From the NCBI GenBank assembly GCA_964058845.1, contig CAXKVR010000056.1, forward strand, positions 124,001 through 188,000: a DNA stretch of 64,000 nt, in the 5' to 3' direction. How positions within the stretch are numbered: position 1 is the stretch's first letter; the number at the start of each line of letters is the position of its first letter. A model generated the notes under the pieces. That model searched no databases. It was not told the origin of the DNA and saw only the letters and a program-made list of their open reading frames with translations. The stretch is from Carex sylvatica. Taxonomy: Eukaryota > Streptophyta > Magnoliopsida > Poales > Cyperaceae. The translations under genes were made by a program, and so were the position numbers. Positions 23,339 through 35,335 of this stretch are shown one piece after another.

Positions 23339-24200
23339 TGTTGGAATTAATTTTAATTAATTACAACATATGTGGACTTATATGTAATATAAATATATAT
23401 TGAATAATAGACTGTCAAAATTAGACCTGTTATGAAGTGATCAAATTAAGTATTATTTGTTGGGTTCAATATGTGTCATAAGAAGTAGGGGACACATGAG
23501 AAGTGGGACCTTTAATGTGTAGAATGCATATTAATAACTTTATGATTTAGTGATGGTCTAAATTATATAAAATTTGGTAATAATACAACTATGTTATTGG
23601 TCCCTGGGAAACACAATCAAATATGGCAATGTTACGTAAATAAGAAAATACCCAATAAGGCAAGTTCTGAATTCAGATCCGCTAAAAATCCAATAAAAAA
23701 TAGGCTACAGATCCAATAAGAAAGATAAGATTGATTAATTAATTAATTAAAACTAAAGGCTAAAGGCGCCTATTGAAGGATCTATATCATGTTTAATAAC
23801 TATTTAATAAAAGGAGGCACCTATTTAAAGAGGCGCTAATTGATCTGTATCTTTTCATATCATATATGTCAGGATATATACAGCTATAGATCAATCTATC
23901 TTATCTCTCTAAAAGATATATAGAACAATAGAATACAGAAAGTTAAGAACTTGAATCGGGTATCTCTTTTTGTGCGGAAGAAAACGTTGCTGCTGCCGCC
24001 TCTCTCGATCTCTCCATCGGACTTGAGAGAGGTTACTTAAAATTCTAAGGCCTTCTGGTGATCAACAGTGATTGTGCATCTTTAAAAAATCATGGCTACA
24101 GATTAAGATAACTTTAAATTTCAGATTATAATTCAGTGTAGAATCATAGCAATTTAGAATTTATATATAAAATTCAGTTCTGCATAAAATAAATCCAACA
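23339..24200 (+). repeat. 3' LTR of the second copia element, 862 bp
   Basis: It begins TGTTGGAATTAATTT after the purine-rich AAGTGAGAGAT and ends AAATAAATCCAACA. Its last part matches the 5' LTR remnant. Confidence 0.88.
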
Positions 24201-25322
24201 TCTACTACCAAACTTTAACCTTTAATTTCGCTTCTAATTTTGCAAAGCAAAAGAATAAATAATACAATAAAATACTGGTTACATCTAAGACCCAGAAACA
24301 TAGATTGACCACTTTTGGACGAGACAATAATTTGCCAAGACCTACCAAGTATCTACTTTTAGAAAAAGGGGTGAAGTGTTTGTTTTTCTCCATAGCAAGC
24401 TTGAGGGGTGAGAATCTGTTCCTTTTCCGGAGAACCATCCTTTTAGAGAGAGGAAGAGAGAAAAAAAGAAAAGGAGAGAGAAAGGAGGAGAGAGATAGAG
24501 AGGAGGGATGGGTCCTCCTATTCTTGAATAGAAGGGGATTTCGTTCCCAATTAAACATGGGAAGTGGCATCTTAGATGGGGACTCTTTGACCGGGCTCTA
24601 ACCAGAGGAAAGTCCCCTCAAAATGGAAAATGAAAGATAGGAAAGAACAAAGTGCAAGAAAAAAAATCTCAGAAGTAGCTCTTAGTTGACTTGCTCAGAA
24701 GTAGAAATGTGTCTGCTATCTGACAAATTAAATAACGTTATTTCAAAGCTCAGGATTGAGTTCACATATTTCAAATAATTCTTTCCAAGGGAACACAAAA
24801 AAATTGTGATTTGTCATGCAAATTGCAAAGGCCAGTTCCTTTTCATCAAGTGGGAAACACTCAAATTCAAGAAAATTATAGCAGCAGCAGTTACAATATG
24901 CTATTTTTTTTCCCATCACAGAACCCCAGGTCATCAGGTGAAAATTTTATTGTTCTCTTGACTCATGGAAATTTTTTACATATGATTGAGTAATCTATAT
25001 TGGAGAGCCTATGGAACAGTTTCTTTTGTACTGGAGCCTTCTGAAAACCTAAATCTCTCTCATGTACATGCATTTTTACAATATCCGCTGTTGCATTTCC
25101 ATACAACACTATAAAATTTGTATACATACATAATTAACCCCCTTAGGGCCCACCATTCCCCTTTCTCTCTCTCTAACCCCACCCAACCTCTCTCTTGGTT
25201 TGTTAATCTGATGCCTCAGTTCTCTTCAGTGTGCCATTCAGTAATTCCGATTGACCAAAAACCACACCTTAATAACGGAACACGAAAAAAGAACAAAAAG
25301 CACCAGTGCTAATTGGTTAGCT
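24201..25322. other. Intergenic, 3' flank of ETO1
   Basis: No gene is recognised. It contains a purine-rich tract (about 24440-24510, GAGAGAAAAAAAGAAAAGG). It presumably includes the 3' UTR and polyadenylation signals of ETO1, whose minus-strand stop codon is at 25325-25323. Confidence 0.45.
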
Positions 25323-28300
25323 TTAACTTTGTGGTTTATTTACTTTCGGCTCAAGGGCTCTATGATATAAATCAAGGGTGTCACCATGTGTGGGTTCAAA
25401 GCAGAGTGCGGCCTCACAATCACAGACAGCCAATCCATTTTTGCCGATAGATTCATAGAATGCTGCACGCAGATGCAATAGCTGCAAGTCTGGCTTAAAA
25501 CTGATCACCCGCGTTAGCTCTGTAATTGCCTCATCTTCCCTGTGATCATCCATCATAACTGGAAAAAAAATGGGGAAAATTAAGGGTTTTTACTATCGTT
25601 TGCTGCTTTTATATGTGCACAACACCCACCCAATGATATAGATAGTTTGAAAGCTAAAACTGCTGCATTACTTCTTAACTCGAGAAATTTTTATCGTTTG
25701 TCGAACCCAATACTTTATTCTGTGAGGAATTCAGTGAGTAAAAAAACAAGAAAGAACCTGAGCAGCTTACCAGCAGCTCGGTAACGGTAAGGGTAAGTCC
25801 TCAAGGGATCTAGTGTAGTCGCAGTGTTAAGATCGCTCATGGCATTCTCACGCTCACAATACTCGGATCGCTTTTCATATGCCGATGCATTATTCTTGGC
25901 CTTCTCTATCAGCTTTGTCATCTCGTCATATGCAGCTTTCTTTCTGTTCGTTACGTAAAAAACCCGTGCTAGTCCCTGGTGAGCACGGGTGTGCTTTATG
26001 CCAAGTGCCTTCTTGTAGCAATTTTCAGCCAACTCAAAGTTTTCAATATCCACATATATACTTCCCATATTATTATATGCCTGAAAAGGATCAATAGGAC
26101 AAATCACCAAAGAAAATTTGCATTAGTTGGTTGAAAAAAATAACATAATAACTTTTCTTTTACATGAACTTAATGAATCATCTATACCAAGCCTACACAA
26201 TTTTCATATAAAATTTATGCTGCTCTTTAGCACTCTTTCCCTATTCATGACAATATCAGTGTTATAACAACACTAGATACTTTTAAAATCACTAGGACTA
26301 ACACTACTCACTAGGATTGTGGAACTAAACATGGGTCATTTAAAAAAATACAATGATAATAAAAGCATCTAATTACTTACTTGGCCTTTTCGGAGATTAT
26401 CCGAAGCGCAATTAACAGCCGATTCTAATAATTTAATAACATAATCTGCAGTTTTAGTACTATCAAAGGGGCGATCTCCCATAGCATATGCCTTTAGGAA
26501 AAATGCTTCAAAAGACCTGTGCAATTTAATTGACTCCTCAGCTTTAGCCAATGCCTCCTCTCTATGGCCGGTGTCATAAAGGATCCATCCCTCATACACA
26601 AGTCTCTCATATTTGAGGTTTGAACTGTTTCGGGCCTGTCTCAAACTGCGCATAGCTGCCTTTTGACAATTTAACCTGACACAAGGAATGGATAAGCACT
26701 TTCTAAATTATTTTCAATTGTGCAAAGGAAAGGTTGATATAAAAGATGCTACAAAAGAATGCTAGTATGTTATCTGTCAATAATGTTTTGTGCCTTTGGT
26801 TACAGTGGTAATCAACAATTGATGGAGCTGACCCAATGGTTTTAAATCTCCAAACTTGTAAAACAAGATGAGTTCAACTCCGCAAATAATAATGTAAACA
26901 ACTATGCAAAGGGTCCAAAAAAGAAGATGACGACTGTTATTTAAACTTTTACAGGTCTTTCCTTGATGACCTAATACATTAGCTTTTGAAAGTGAATGAA
27001 ACAGCCTAATTCGAGACAAATGTTAGGTTAAGTTAATTTTGGATAAGCCTTACGATTAAGAGCATAAATATATGGTTAGACCTAATAAGGTTTGTTCAGC
27101 ATTATAGTGTAGCAAACACAACTGCAAACACAGTATAGCATCACAGTGGAGCAAAACTCAAGCACACAAGTCTCTCTATCATTAAGCAACAAAATATGCA
27201 TTATTCAATTATAGAAAACACAGCCAAGTTCCACTCGACATGGAACAATACAAGCAAGTCCACAAACCAAGAAAATCCAATGAGGTTTTATGAGGAGGTT
27301 ACCTTAGGAGAAGGAGGGATTGGCGAAATCGCAAGCTGCTATTGTTTGGCTCCTTTGCCAACATCTGGTGTACCACTGCAAGAGACCCTATATCATCCAC
27401 AGCTGACCATCTGTCATACAACTGCATCCAACAATCTGCCATGTCCATCTGCTGCACATAGCCCCTCATAGCCTCTATAAGGTGGTCCCCATGTACCTTA
27501 CCATTAAAAAATAGGTAGCTCGGGTCTAACGTCATAAGAGCCCTGACATCCTGCATAGACCCCTCGTAATCTTCCAGAGCCAGAAAAAACCAGGCTCTTA
27601 ACTCAAGTAAGTCAGTCGAGATCTTGAACCCAAGTATTTTATTTACCTCAGTAATTGCCGCACCAATCTTATCCTCTTCTAGCAACGTGATTGCTCTGTA
27701 TTTGTATGGGTATGTGTTAGTGGGGTCCAATGTGGTGGCGGTCATCAGATCGTTCAACTTCTCCTTCCCGACACAGTATAGGGACCGCTCCTGGTACATC
27801 CAGCCAGCTGGTTCGAACTGATCCAGAACAGTATTCAATAACTTGTATGCAGCATACTTGTGGCCGCGCTTATATTTTGCACGTGCCACACCGACCCAAG
27901 AGTAGATATGGCCTTCTTTGGCTGCCTCCTCAAACCAGCGTTGTGCATCCTTGTACTCACCTCTCTCAAGCATCACACACCCAAGCTGGTGCAAAGCCTG
28001 TTGCCTTTGCCATCCTGGCGCGGCACATTCACCAAGCCTCTCGAGCAACATGATTGTGGTGTTTGATTTCATATCCTCCTCCATTGCTACCTGACTAAGG
28101 AAATAGTACAATACAAAAGATGCATTCCCTGCTGTCTCAAGCCTTTCCCTCCCTTCTGGGCTGCACAAAAGGCGTGCCACATCCGGGTCATGAAGCGAAT
28201 GTGGTAGCTCTCGTAGGAAGCACTGCAGGCACGCTGCCACCAACAAATGAGATGTCTCTTCAAGAGCATGTTCAATCAGTTGCAGTGCATCATCTGTCCC

Positions 28301-29308
28301 GCCAACCATAGCTGTGAGCATGGCATCACAGTCAGCTTTCATTTCCTCGCAGCAAAACTTGTTGGAGAAGTATAGAAGCTCAACTATGATATTAGGAGGG
28401 GTACGGTCACTAATCTGACCTGTACGGCTGTACACATCCACTGCTTTCATGGCCGGGACAGAGATCCCATCATGAGTGAAGTCAATGTGGTCGCGTTGTG
28501 CCTCAGCAAAACCTCCATACAGCAATGCATTCAGAGGTTTTGAAAGGGCTGCAATGCAGGACCGCACACAGAGCACCTCCTCTTCGCTAGTGATGAACCA
28601 AAGGTCACCATCGGCATCGGCTTCTTCCCTGTGTCTAGGCCTGGTTGGGTCAGAGGGAATCAAGGAATCAGGACGATGGCACGGGCAATACGGGTTAAGG
28701 GGCATGGAAGGCGGGTCAGGGTACAATGTTGCTTTGGGGCATTCCAAGGATGGGGAGGTCTTTGTGCATGGGGTTAGAGGGGCAGGTGGCGGGTCAAACT
28801 CGTCTTCACGCCGCTCATACCGAAGCCATGCAGATAGGACCACACGGCGGTGAACATCTAGTGCATGGACACGAGCTGCACGCAAAGCCCGACGTAGAAG
28901 TTTGGGGTCGTTCATGGACCGGAGAAGGGATTGCTGCTCCAGGTGAAGGTCACATAAATCAGCTTCTGGATCACATTCTGCAGCCATGAGCCGGCGATAT
29001 AACTCAGCCAGGGTGGAAACTGGGTCAACCGGGTGGAGGTACGGGTCAATTGGTGGGTCGATCATGTCAACTGAGGGGAGACCAAATGGGAGGAGGGAAT
29101 CTGTAAGTATTGAAGGTGAAGGATGATGGCGAGATGGCGGTTGTGTGTACTGGATGGATTTTGACCGAAGAGAAAATGTGGGTCGAAGTGGGCCCCGGTC
29201 CTCGGAGGGACCAGAGCCCGACGTGGAGAGAAAGGCATAAACTTGGTTACCCTTGCATCCATCTATAATCTTTAGGCTGCGTATTGTGGTGAGAAAATTG
29301 TTCTGCAT
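25323..29308 (-). CDS. ETO1: ETO1-like BTB/TPR protein, ethylene biosynthesis regulator
   Basis: Four exons: 29308-27303, 26675-26381, 26080-25771 and 25558-25323, all GT-AG and in phase, giving 948 residues against 951 for Arabidopsis ETO1. The ATG is fixed by MQNNFLTTIRSLK, matching the ETO1 N-terminus rather than EOL1/EOL2. A BTB domain spans roughly residues 235-340 (CVRSCIAALSKPLNALLYGG ... LLYFSNKFCCEEMKADCD). TPR-type helices fill about 430-930 (HQLGCVMLERGEYKDAQRWF, NNMGSIYVDIENFELAENCY, LHLRAAFYESIGKNGLAVCD). In Arabidopsis ETO1 links CUL3 through its BTB domain to type-2 ACC synthases through its TPRs, marking them for degradation and holding ethylene production down. No lesion is seen, and the introns (627, 300 and 212 bp) are free of obvious transposons. 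Confidence 0.95.
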
Positions 29309-31726
29309 TTCTCCCTATCTCCCCGTCTTAGAATTATTTTTCTCCCCGTCTTGGAATTCTTCTTTTAGGGAGAGGGGGGGAAATGGGGAGAAAGGAAATG
29401 AATACGGTGGGATCAAGAGTTTTGAATAAAATGATAGCAAATTCCTAATTGGATTCTTTTAGTAAATATTGAAATCGAGATGGAAATGGGTAAAGTAGAG
29501 ATTGAGAGGAGGGAAAGAGAGAAGGGAGGAGGTTGGAACGGCATACCAATTTGGTTTTCTTCGCGCCCTTTTTCGAGCCCCTATTTTTTCTCTCTCTACA
29601 AGGATACCCGTCGGTTTTTCAGGTTTGCTGGATCGCAACAGAAAAAGAGTTGCAAGAATGGAGATGGAAAGAGAAGGGACGAGCGCATTAGTCGGAAGTG
29701 ACTCTCTATTAATAGACTATCCAATATCCATCCAGCAACAAAAGTTTTAATAAACCATCTATTAAAATAATTAAAATATAAAATATATACGACATCAATG
29801 GGAATTATGCACAAACCCTTGTGACATTTTGAAGTTTCTAAACCAGATAAGGACAAACGGATTTCTGTTTTCATCGTGTTAGTCAATGTATTCAAAGCGG
29901 AAGCTGGGAAATAGAATAATTTGGCAGTTATTTGATCATAACGAAAATAAATTTAAAACAATAATTATATGCATACTTTTTCATATTTCTGACCTTTTAA
30001 ATCATTCTAAAATGTCAAATTGAATAAAGAGTAAAGAGGGAATAGCGTGTGTTGCGGCCCTATGGATGCATTTGTATTTCACTATTTTGTAGTTAGTAGT
30101 GACACCATGATCTCGGACAGTCTTAGAGTCCAAATTGGAATAAAGGTTCGTGTTGCGCAATCATATTGTTAAAATCCTGTTGCGCTGTTCCTATTCGTAA
30201 GCGCACAAACGTGGGGCGGGTCAGATGGTTCGTAACAGAGAAACATCATAAAATCTACCCGCGAACTATGGGTTTCACATGAATAGACACGCAAAACTCT
30301 GACGGTCTGACCACCACTTGAACCGGGAATTTATATACAGTCAATAACCTATTTAACTGCTAATTAATTAAGTTCTTTGAATTTGTTTAACTGCACAACT
30401 TTACTTTTTGAATTTAACTAATTTCATAGCTAATCGGTATAACACAACTATATTTTTTTGCTTAAAAACGAGAGAAGCAAACGTAAAAGAATTTATTATT
30501 AATGAAAATAATCAACGTCTATTATATATGATTTTTTTTTTGTTCTTTATACATGTCCTGTTTCTAGAAAAAATCCTTAATTTTTTTGTTTTAAATAACC
30601 TGTTAGATGTTAACAAAGCTCAATATGCTTGTGAAAAAAATGAATGTAACGAATTAGAAGTTGAAAAATAATTTTAGAACTGACGAGCTATATATCCTCA
30701 AGAGGGGGCTCTTTAGGGAGACACACCTTCAACGTGGACAATAAATTCTCGAGTTCTTTAGGAAGAGATCACCATTAATGGCCGACAATAAAAATCTCTG
30801 GTCCGATTTAATGAATGTTTTGGTGTGGGATTTTAATTAAGAGACCGAATCTTCTGCTGCCATATGGACCGGCAAATTCTGCTGAGAGAGTCCATCTATT
30901 TATAATTTGAACGATTATTAATTATAACCGTTAAGATTATAATTGAATTCTATTGGTCGACTTTTCCTGTCAACATGTGAGAAAAATTAACCCAACTTTT
31001 AATACATAATAACATATCGCTACATTTTAACTTTTATTCTATAATGTTTCTTTATATACGTAAAAAGAGTTATCACATTTTAACTTCTTCTTTTTAAAAC
31101 TAAAACTTATAAAATTTAATATTAAAAAATTATCTAAATCAACTTACAGTCCCATATTTATGCATAAAAATATGACTTGCCGTGATCAAAATTATCTACA
31201 TCAACTACAGTCTCATATATAAGCATAAAAATTATGCACATTAACACACAATATGACGTGAATAAAACATTGCAATTTGATCATATTATGTGAAAAAAAA
31301 AATTCACATAATATGATGTGACCAAAATAATGAAGGATCACATCATGACAATAATTACATTATGCTTTCATGTCATAACCAAACATGACATCGACTAATT
31401 AGATTTAACTTCCGTTTTTTCTTTCCAAATTTTAAGTTAATTCATGAAAAAATAATCATGAAAATGTTAAAAACACATGAAAAGTTACAAAAATGGTAAA
31501 ATAAAAATAGTTGGAATTAGACTCATTTATGGCTTGGTTGTTATGTTTTCTATGTAGCTTTTGGATATTTTTATATTTTCCTGGTAATGATGAAGTGGTT
31601 TTTTGCTGCAGCACCAAAGTTTATAATTTGGTCTAACTGTTACTGTAGTTATAATTTTCATGATCGTTGAAATGGGCCTTAGCTTTTTAAATATATATAT
31701 ATATATACACACAGAGAGAGAGAGAG
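29309..31726. other. ETO1 upstream region and intergenic sequence
   Basis: The first few hundred bases should hold the ETO1 promoter and 5' UTR (a pyrimidine/purine-rich stretch with GAGAGG motifs at 29490-29530 and CTCTCTCT near 29590). No TATA box can be assigned with confidence. From about 29.9 kb to 31.7 kb the sequence is AT-rich with no gene or defined repeat. Confidence 0.45.
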
Positions 31727-32146
31727 GAGTTGGCTACTCTACTAAACATATGAGGGTATATGCTTATAAGTTATTTTTTTATTTTCAAAATTCAAAAAGT
31801 CAATTTGAACCGTTAGATGTGATCTCTATATTGAAATGTGCTTGGAGACCAAATTTTACATTTTTTGAATTTTTTGTAATATTTATTAAGCCACTTTGAA
31901 AATTGTTGATTCAACGGTGGCTTCTGATTTTACTATTTTGTTAAGCCATCGTTAGATCAGTGATTTTTAAATTGGCTTAATAAATATTAAAACAAATTCA
32001 AAAAATATAAAATTTGATCTCCAAGTACATTTCAATATATAGATCATATCTAACGATTCAGATAAATTTTTTGAATTTTAAGAATAAAAAAAATAACTTA
32101 TAAGCATATACCCTCATATATTTATGTAAGTAGAGTAGCTAACTCT
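31727..32146. mobile_element. Foldback MITE, core family, copy f
   Basis: The outer arms are GAGTTGGCTACTCTACT and the inverse AGTAGAGTAGCTAACTC, then ATGAGGGTATATGCTTATAA and its inverse. The core holds GTGCTTGGAGACCAAATTTT and the inverse AAATTTGATCTCCAAGTACA. It is preceded by (TA)n then (GA)n. Confidence 0.88.
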
Positions 32147-32156
32147 ATATGAAAAG

Positions 32157-33455
32157 GTTCAACTGAACGAAAATTTCATACTCCAGATTTGGTCCAAATC
32201 CTAAACCGCTTTTCTCATTTTTAATAAACGCCTCAGATTTGTTTCTTCCTCCGACTCTTCATTTCCAAATATGCATGCTCATTCCTCTCCAGTGAAGGAA
32301 AACACTCCTAAATACCTTTATCTCTGTTTTGCACTTTCTCCCCCTCGACCCCACCTGTCTCAATCTCGATATCGACCTTTAACCCTCGTTTTTTCTCAAG
32401 CTCTCTCCCTCTCACCTCTGTGGATCCAGCGCTCATTTTGGAGTCTTCGTGCCTCTCTCCTCTCTTTATTTTTGCAGCAATTCAACACTCAATTTGGACC
32501 CTAAACCCTAAACCCTAAACCCTCTCCTCGTTCTCTTCGCTTGGCTTCGAAGAGCGAAATAGACCTTCATGCCCCTTTCCTCTGCGCGTCACTCTGGCGA
32601 CCCGATCACACTCCGTCAATTTTGAGGTAAGATATATTTTTCCTAAATGCAAACTTTTTTTGGCTTATCATCTAGATGAGTTTCCTTTCTTTTTTGATAA
32701 AATTGATGTAACTAATAAAATACCTTATTAGCTTAGTTCTATTAAGTTTTTTTATTAAAATTGAAAATTAACTGTGTATAAATACATTTCTGAATTCAAA
32801 TTTTATTATAATAAGTATGCAAATTCTTGACTATTTCTCGATTAGCAAAAAAAGAAATTGAAATTTCATTTGTTGGTGGTGCCTAGGCTCTCATAGAGAA
32901 TACTATTTCAAAATTTTCATGTGCACGTTGCACATAGAAAGTAGATTGAAAGAAACTTTTCAAGTGCTCTAAAAGGGAATTTCATTTGTTCATAAGATTA
33001 AGCATCTTGATTGATATGTGAGTTTCGTTAATCTTGCATTTTGAAGAAATTTAATTGGAATTGAAAGAAAGTAGATTACGTCAGAAAATGAAGATGGTGG
33101 TGATGAGGGCTCGACGGAGCTTGAAAGCATGGCCGGTTCGGTGGTAGTTATGGCGGAGGGAGCAATTGCAGTGAGAATTTCGTTCACTGGAGAAAGAGGA
33201 GAAGGAGACAGAACCATGACAACTTCTTTCACAGAATCAGAAGCGATCTCTTAGAAATGGAGAGGACAATAGGTTCTGATTTTCTTCTTGTTTTGTTCAC
33301 TGGAGAGAAAAGGAAAGACCTAAATGCGCTATATTTGGAAATGAAGAGTCGGAGGTAGAGACAAATCTGAGGCGTTTATCAAAAATGAGATAAGCGGTTC
33401 AGGATTTGGACCGAATATGGAGCATGAAATTTTGGTGCAGTTGATCCCTCCTCTA
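32157..33455 (+). mobile_element. TIR element with gene-like cargo (Pack-MULE-like), copy B
   Basis: TIRs of about 110 bp: the left has GAAAATTTCATACTCCAGAT, TTTGGTCCAAATCCTAAACC and AATAAACGCCTCAGATTTG; the right has their inverses (CAAATCTGAGGCGTTTAT, GGATTTGGACCGAATATGGA, GAAATTTTGGTGCAGTTGATC). The interior opens with CT-rich sequence and three tandem CCCTAAA units (about 32500-32522). It then passes to GTCAATTTTGAGGTAAGATA, a consensus-like splice donor at about 32630, and AT-rich intron-like sequence. This looks like a captured 5' UTR and first intron. It is related to copy A. No protein is recognised. Confidence 0.68.
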
Positions 33456-33473
33456 TATATATATAGAGAGAGA

Positions 33474-33886
33474 GATAGTGATTAATGTGTTTTTAGAAGC
33501 ATATGGACCGAAATACACAAGGTCCAAATTTGAAATTTTAAAATTCAAAAAGTCGATCTCAACCGTTCATCTTGTTCTCCATATTAATATGTGCTTGGAG
33601 ACCAAATTTTATTTTTTTTTGAATTTTTTTACTATTTATTAAGCCAATTTAAAAATCACTGATCCAACAATGACTTAACAAAACAGTGCTACCGTTGGAT
33701 CAACGATTTTCAAAGTGACTTAATAAATAGTAAAAAAATTCAGAAAAATATAAATTTTGGTCTCCAAGCACATATTAATATGGAGAACAAGATAAACGGT
33801 TCAGATCGACTTTTTGGATTTTAAAATTTTAAATTTGGACTGTGTGTATTTCAGCCCATATGCTTCCAAAAGCACATTAGTCACTA
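33474..33886. mobile_element. Foldback MITE, core family, copy g
   Basis: The outer arms are ATAGTGATTAATGTG followed by AAGCATATGGACCGAAATAC, with inverse TTTCAGCCCATATGCTTCC and AGCACATTAGTCACTAT. The core again has GTGCTTGGAGACCAAATTTT and its inverse. It lies between (TA)n runs, directly after copy B. Confidence 0.88.
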
Positions 33887-33902
33887 TATATATATATATG
33901 AA

Positions 33903-34372
33903 GAGAGTTAAAATGCACCCTCCTTCTGTGCTTCTAACCTGCTCCCCAATCTTAATCGTATATTCGGAAGCATATGGCCCGAAGTGCTTACGGTCCAAAT
34001 TTAGAATTTCAAAACTCAAAAAGTCGATCCGAACCATTCATCTTGTTCTCCATATTAATATGTGCTTGGAGACCAAATTTTACATTTTTCTGAAATTTTT
34101 TTACTATTTATTAAGTATTTTACAAAATTGTTGATCCAACGGTGGCTGCTGATTTTACTGTTTTGTTAAGTCACCGTTGGATCAACAATTTTGTAAAATA
34201 CGTAATAAATAGTAAAAAAATTCATAAAAATGTAAAATTTGGTCTCCAAGCAGATATTAATATGGAGAACAAGATGAACGGTTCGGATCGACTTTTTGAG
34301 TTTTAAAATTTCAAATTTGGACCGTAAGTACTTCAGTTCATATGCTTTCGAAAATATATTAGCCACTCTCTC
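33903..34372. mobile_element. Foldback MITE, core family, copy h
   Basis: Arms GGAAGCATATGGCCCGAAGT and TTACGGTCCAAATTTAG face GGACCGTAAGTACTTCAG and CATATGCTTTCG. These arms are close to those of copy g, so g and h form one subfamily. The core GTGCTTGGAGACCAAATTTT is shared. The left end has about 50 extra unpaired bases. A (CT)n run follows. Confidence 0.82.
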
Positions 34373-34689
34373 TCTCTCTCTATATATGATTAATTTCATA
34401 ATTGTAACTACTATTTGTTAGACATCAATGTTGGCCTTTTTGTGTTGGATGGCAATATTGGTTATTTGTGTCTCTTTTGTTAATTACTCTGTCTTATTAG
34501 TCTAATGCTACTTTAAAAAAATTCATTCACATCATTTTTTTTCCTTACTATTAGAAGCATCACATTGTTGACCAAGTCAACGGGAGCAAATAAGATTGAA
34601 TCAATGAAATACAATTTCATTCTCTCTTTTAGGCGTTTTTTTTATTTTTAACATCTTAAATTAAAAAAATAAAAATAAAAACTCCTTGT

Positions 34690-35335
34690 TTTGTTAGAAT
34701 TCGAAAAATATATTAATCACCATTTAAAATGGCGATTCATAATGGATTGGTCACCATTTCAATTTTCAACTGACAACCTATCATCATCATCATCATCATC
34801 GAAATTTATGTTTGCACGAAACGATCTTTGAAGAATCTAATTCATTAATCGAGGAACTGTATTTCTTTTTTATAACGGAACAAACTCATGACATCTTTTA
34901 CAATAAAAATATTATTCATATTTGTGCATTGAACAAACTAGATTCAAATCAGCTGAAATTTGAGATTCATGAGCAGTACCCTGAAATTTTTGAAATTTTG
35001 AATTCAATCGTTCAACTTTTTTGTGCACTTATCTCGAAACAACTGATTATTCTGTGCATGCATTTCAAAACAGTTGGACGCTGAATTCGAGATTTCAAAA
35101 TTTTCAAAGATACTGTTCATGATCTTAAATTTCAGCTGATTTGAATCCCAATAAACTAGGCAGTTGACTGCAAAGAAGATATCCAATTTTGAAAGGGCCC
35201 ACTAATTAGTGATTTAAATATTCGAACCTTTAGATGATGTTTAAAACTCGCCATTTGAAATGACGATTTAATAGACTGCCAGTTCAAAATGGCGATTAGT
35301 ATATTTTTTTGAATTATGACGAAAAAGGAGTTAGT
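34690..35335. mobile_element. Imperfect foldback element
   Basis: Outer arms GAAAAATATATTAATCACCA and the inverse TGGCGATTAGTATATTTTTT enclose a second inverted pair at about 34930-35000 and 35080-35150 (AAATCAGCTGAAATTTGAG against TTAAATTTCAGCTGATTT). A (CAT)n microsatellite lies at about 34780-34800. No ORF of interest is present. It is not part of the core family of copies a-j. Confidence 0.62.

Larger units (their letters stand above)
18701..24200 (+). mobile_element. Second Ty1/copia element, deleted and re-invaded
   Basis: A 5' LTR remnant (18701-19017), a primer site (TGGTATTAGAGCC, 19020-19032), a leader of about 1 kb, a gag split by a foreign LTR, a small scrap of the RNase H end of pol (22700-22880), and a full 3' LTR (23339-24200) remain in order. 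Protease, integrase and reverse transcriptase are gone. No target duplication can be checked because the left end is missing. Confidence 0.87.

Noticed and set aside
24305..24601. Open frames on both strands near the purine-rich tract
   Set aside because: Composition is driven by GAGAAA repeats, there are no domain motifs, and the position is in the 3' flank of ETO1.
27624..28989. Plus-strand open frames of 60-125 codons
   Set aside because: They are antisense shadows of the large, GC-richer ETO1 exon 1 and have no family features.
32500..32522. Tandem CCCTAAA units as a telomere relic
   Set aside because: There are only three units, they sit inside copy B in a leader-like context, and a telo-box is the simpler reading.
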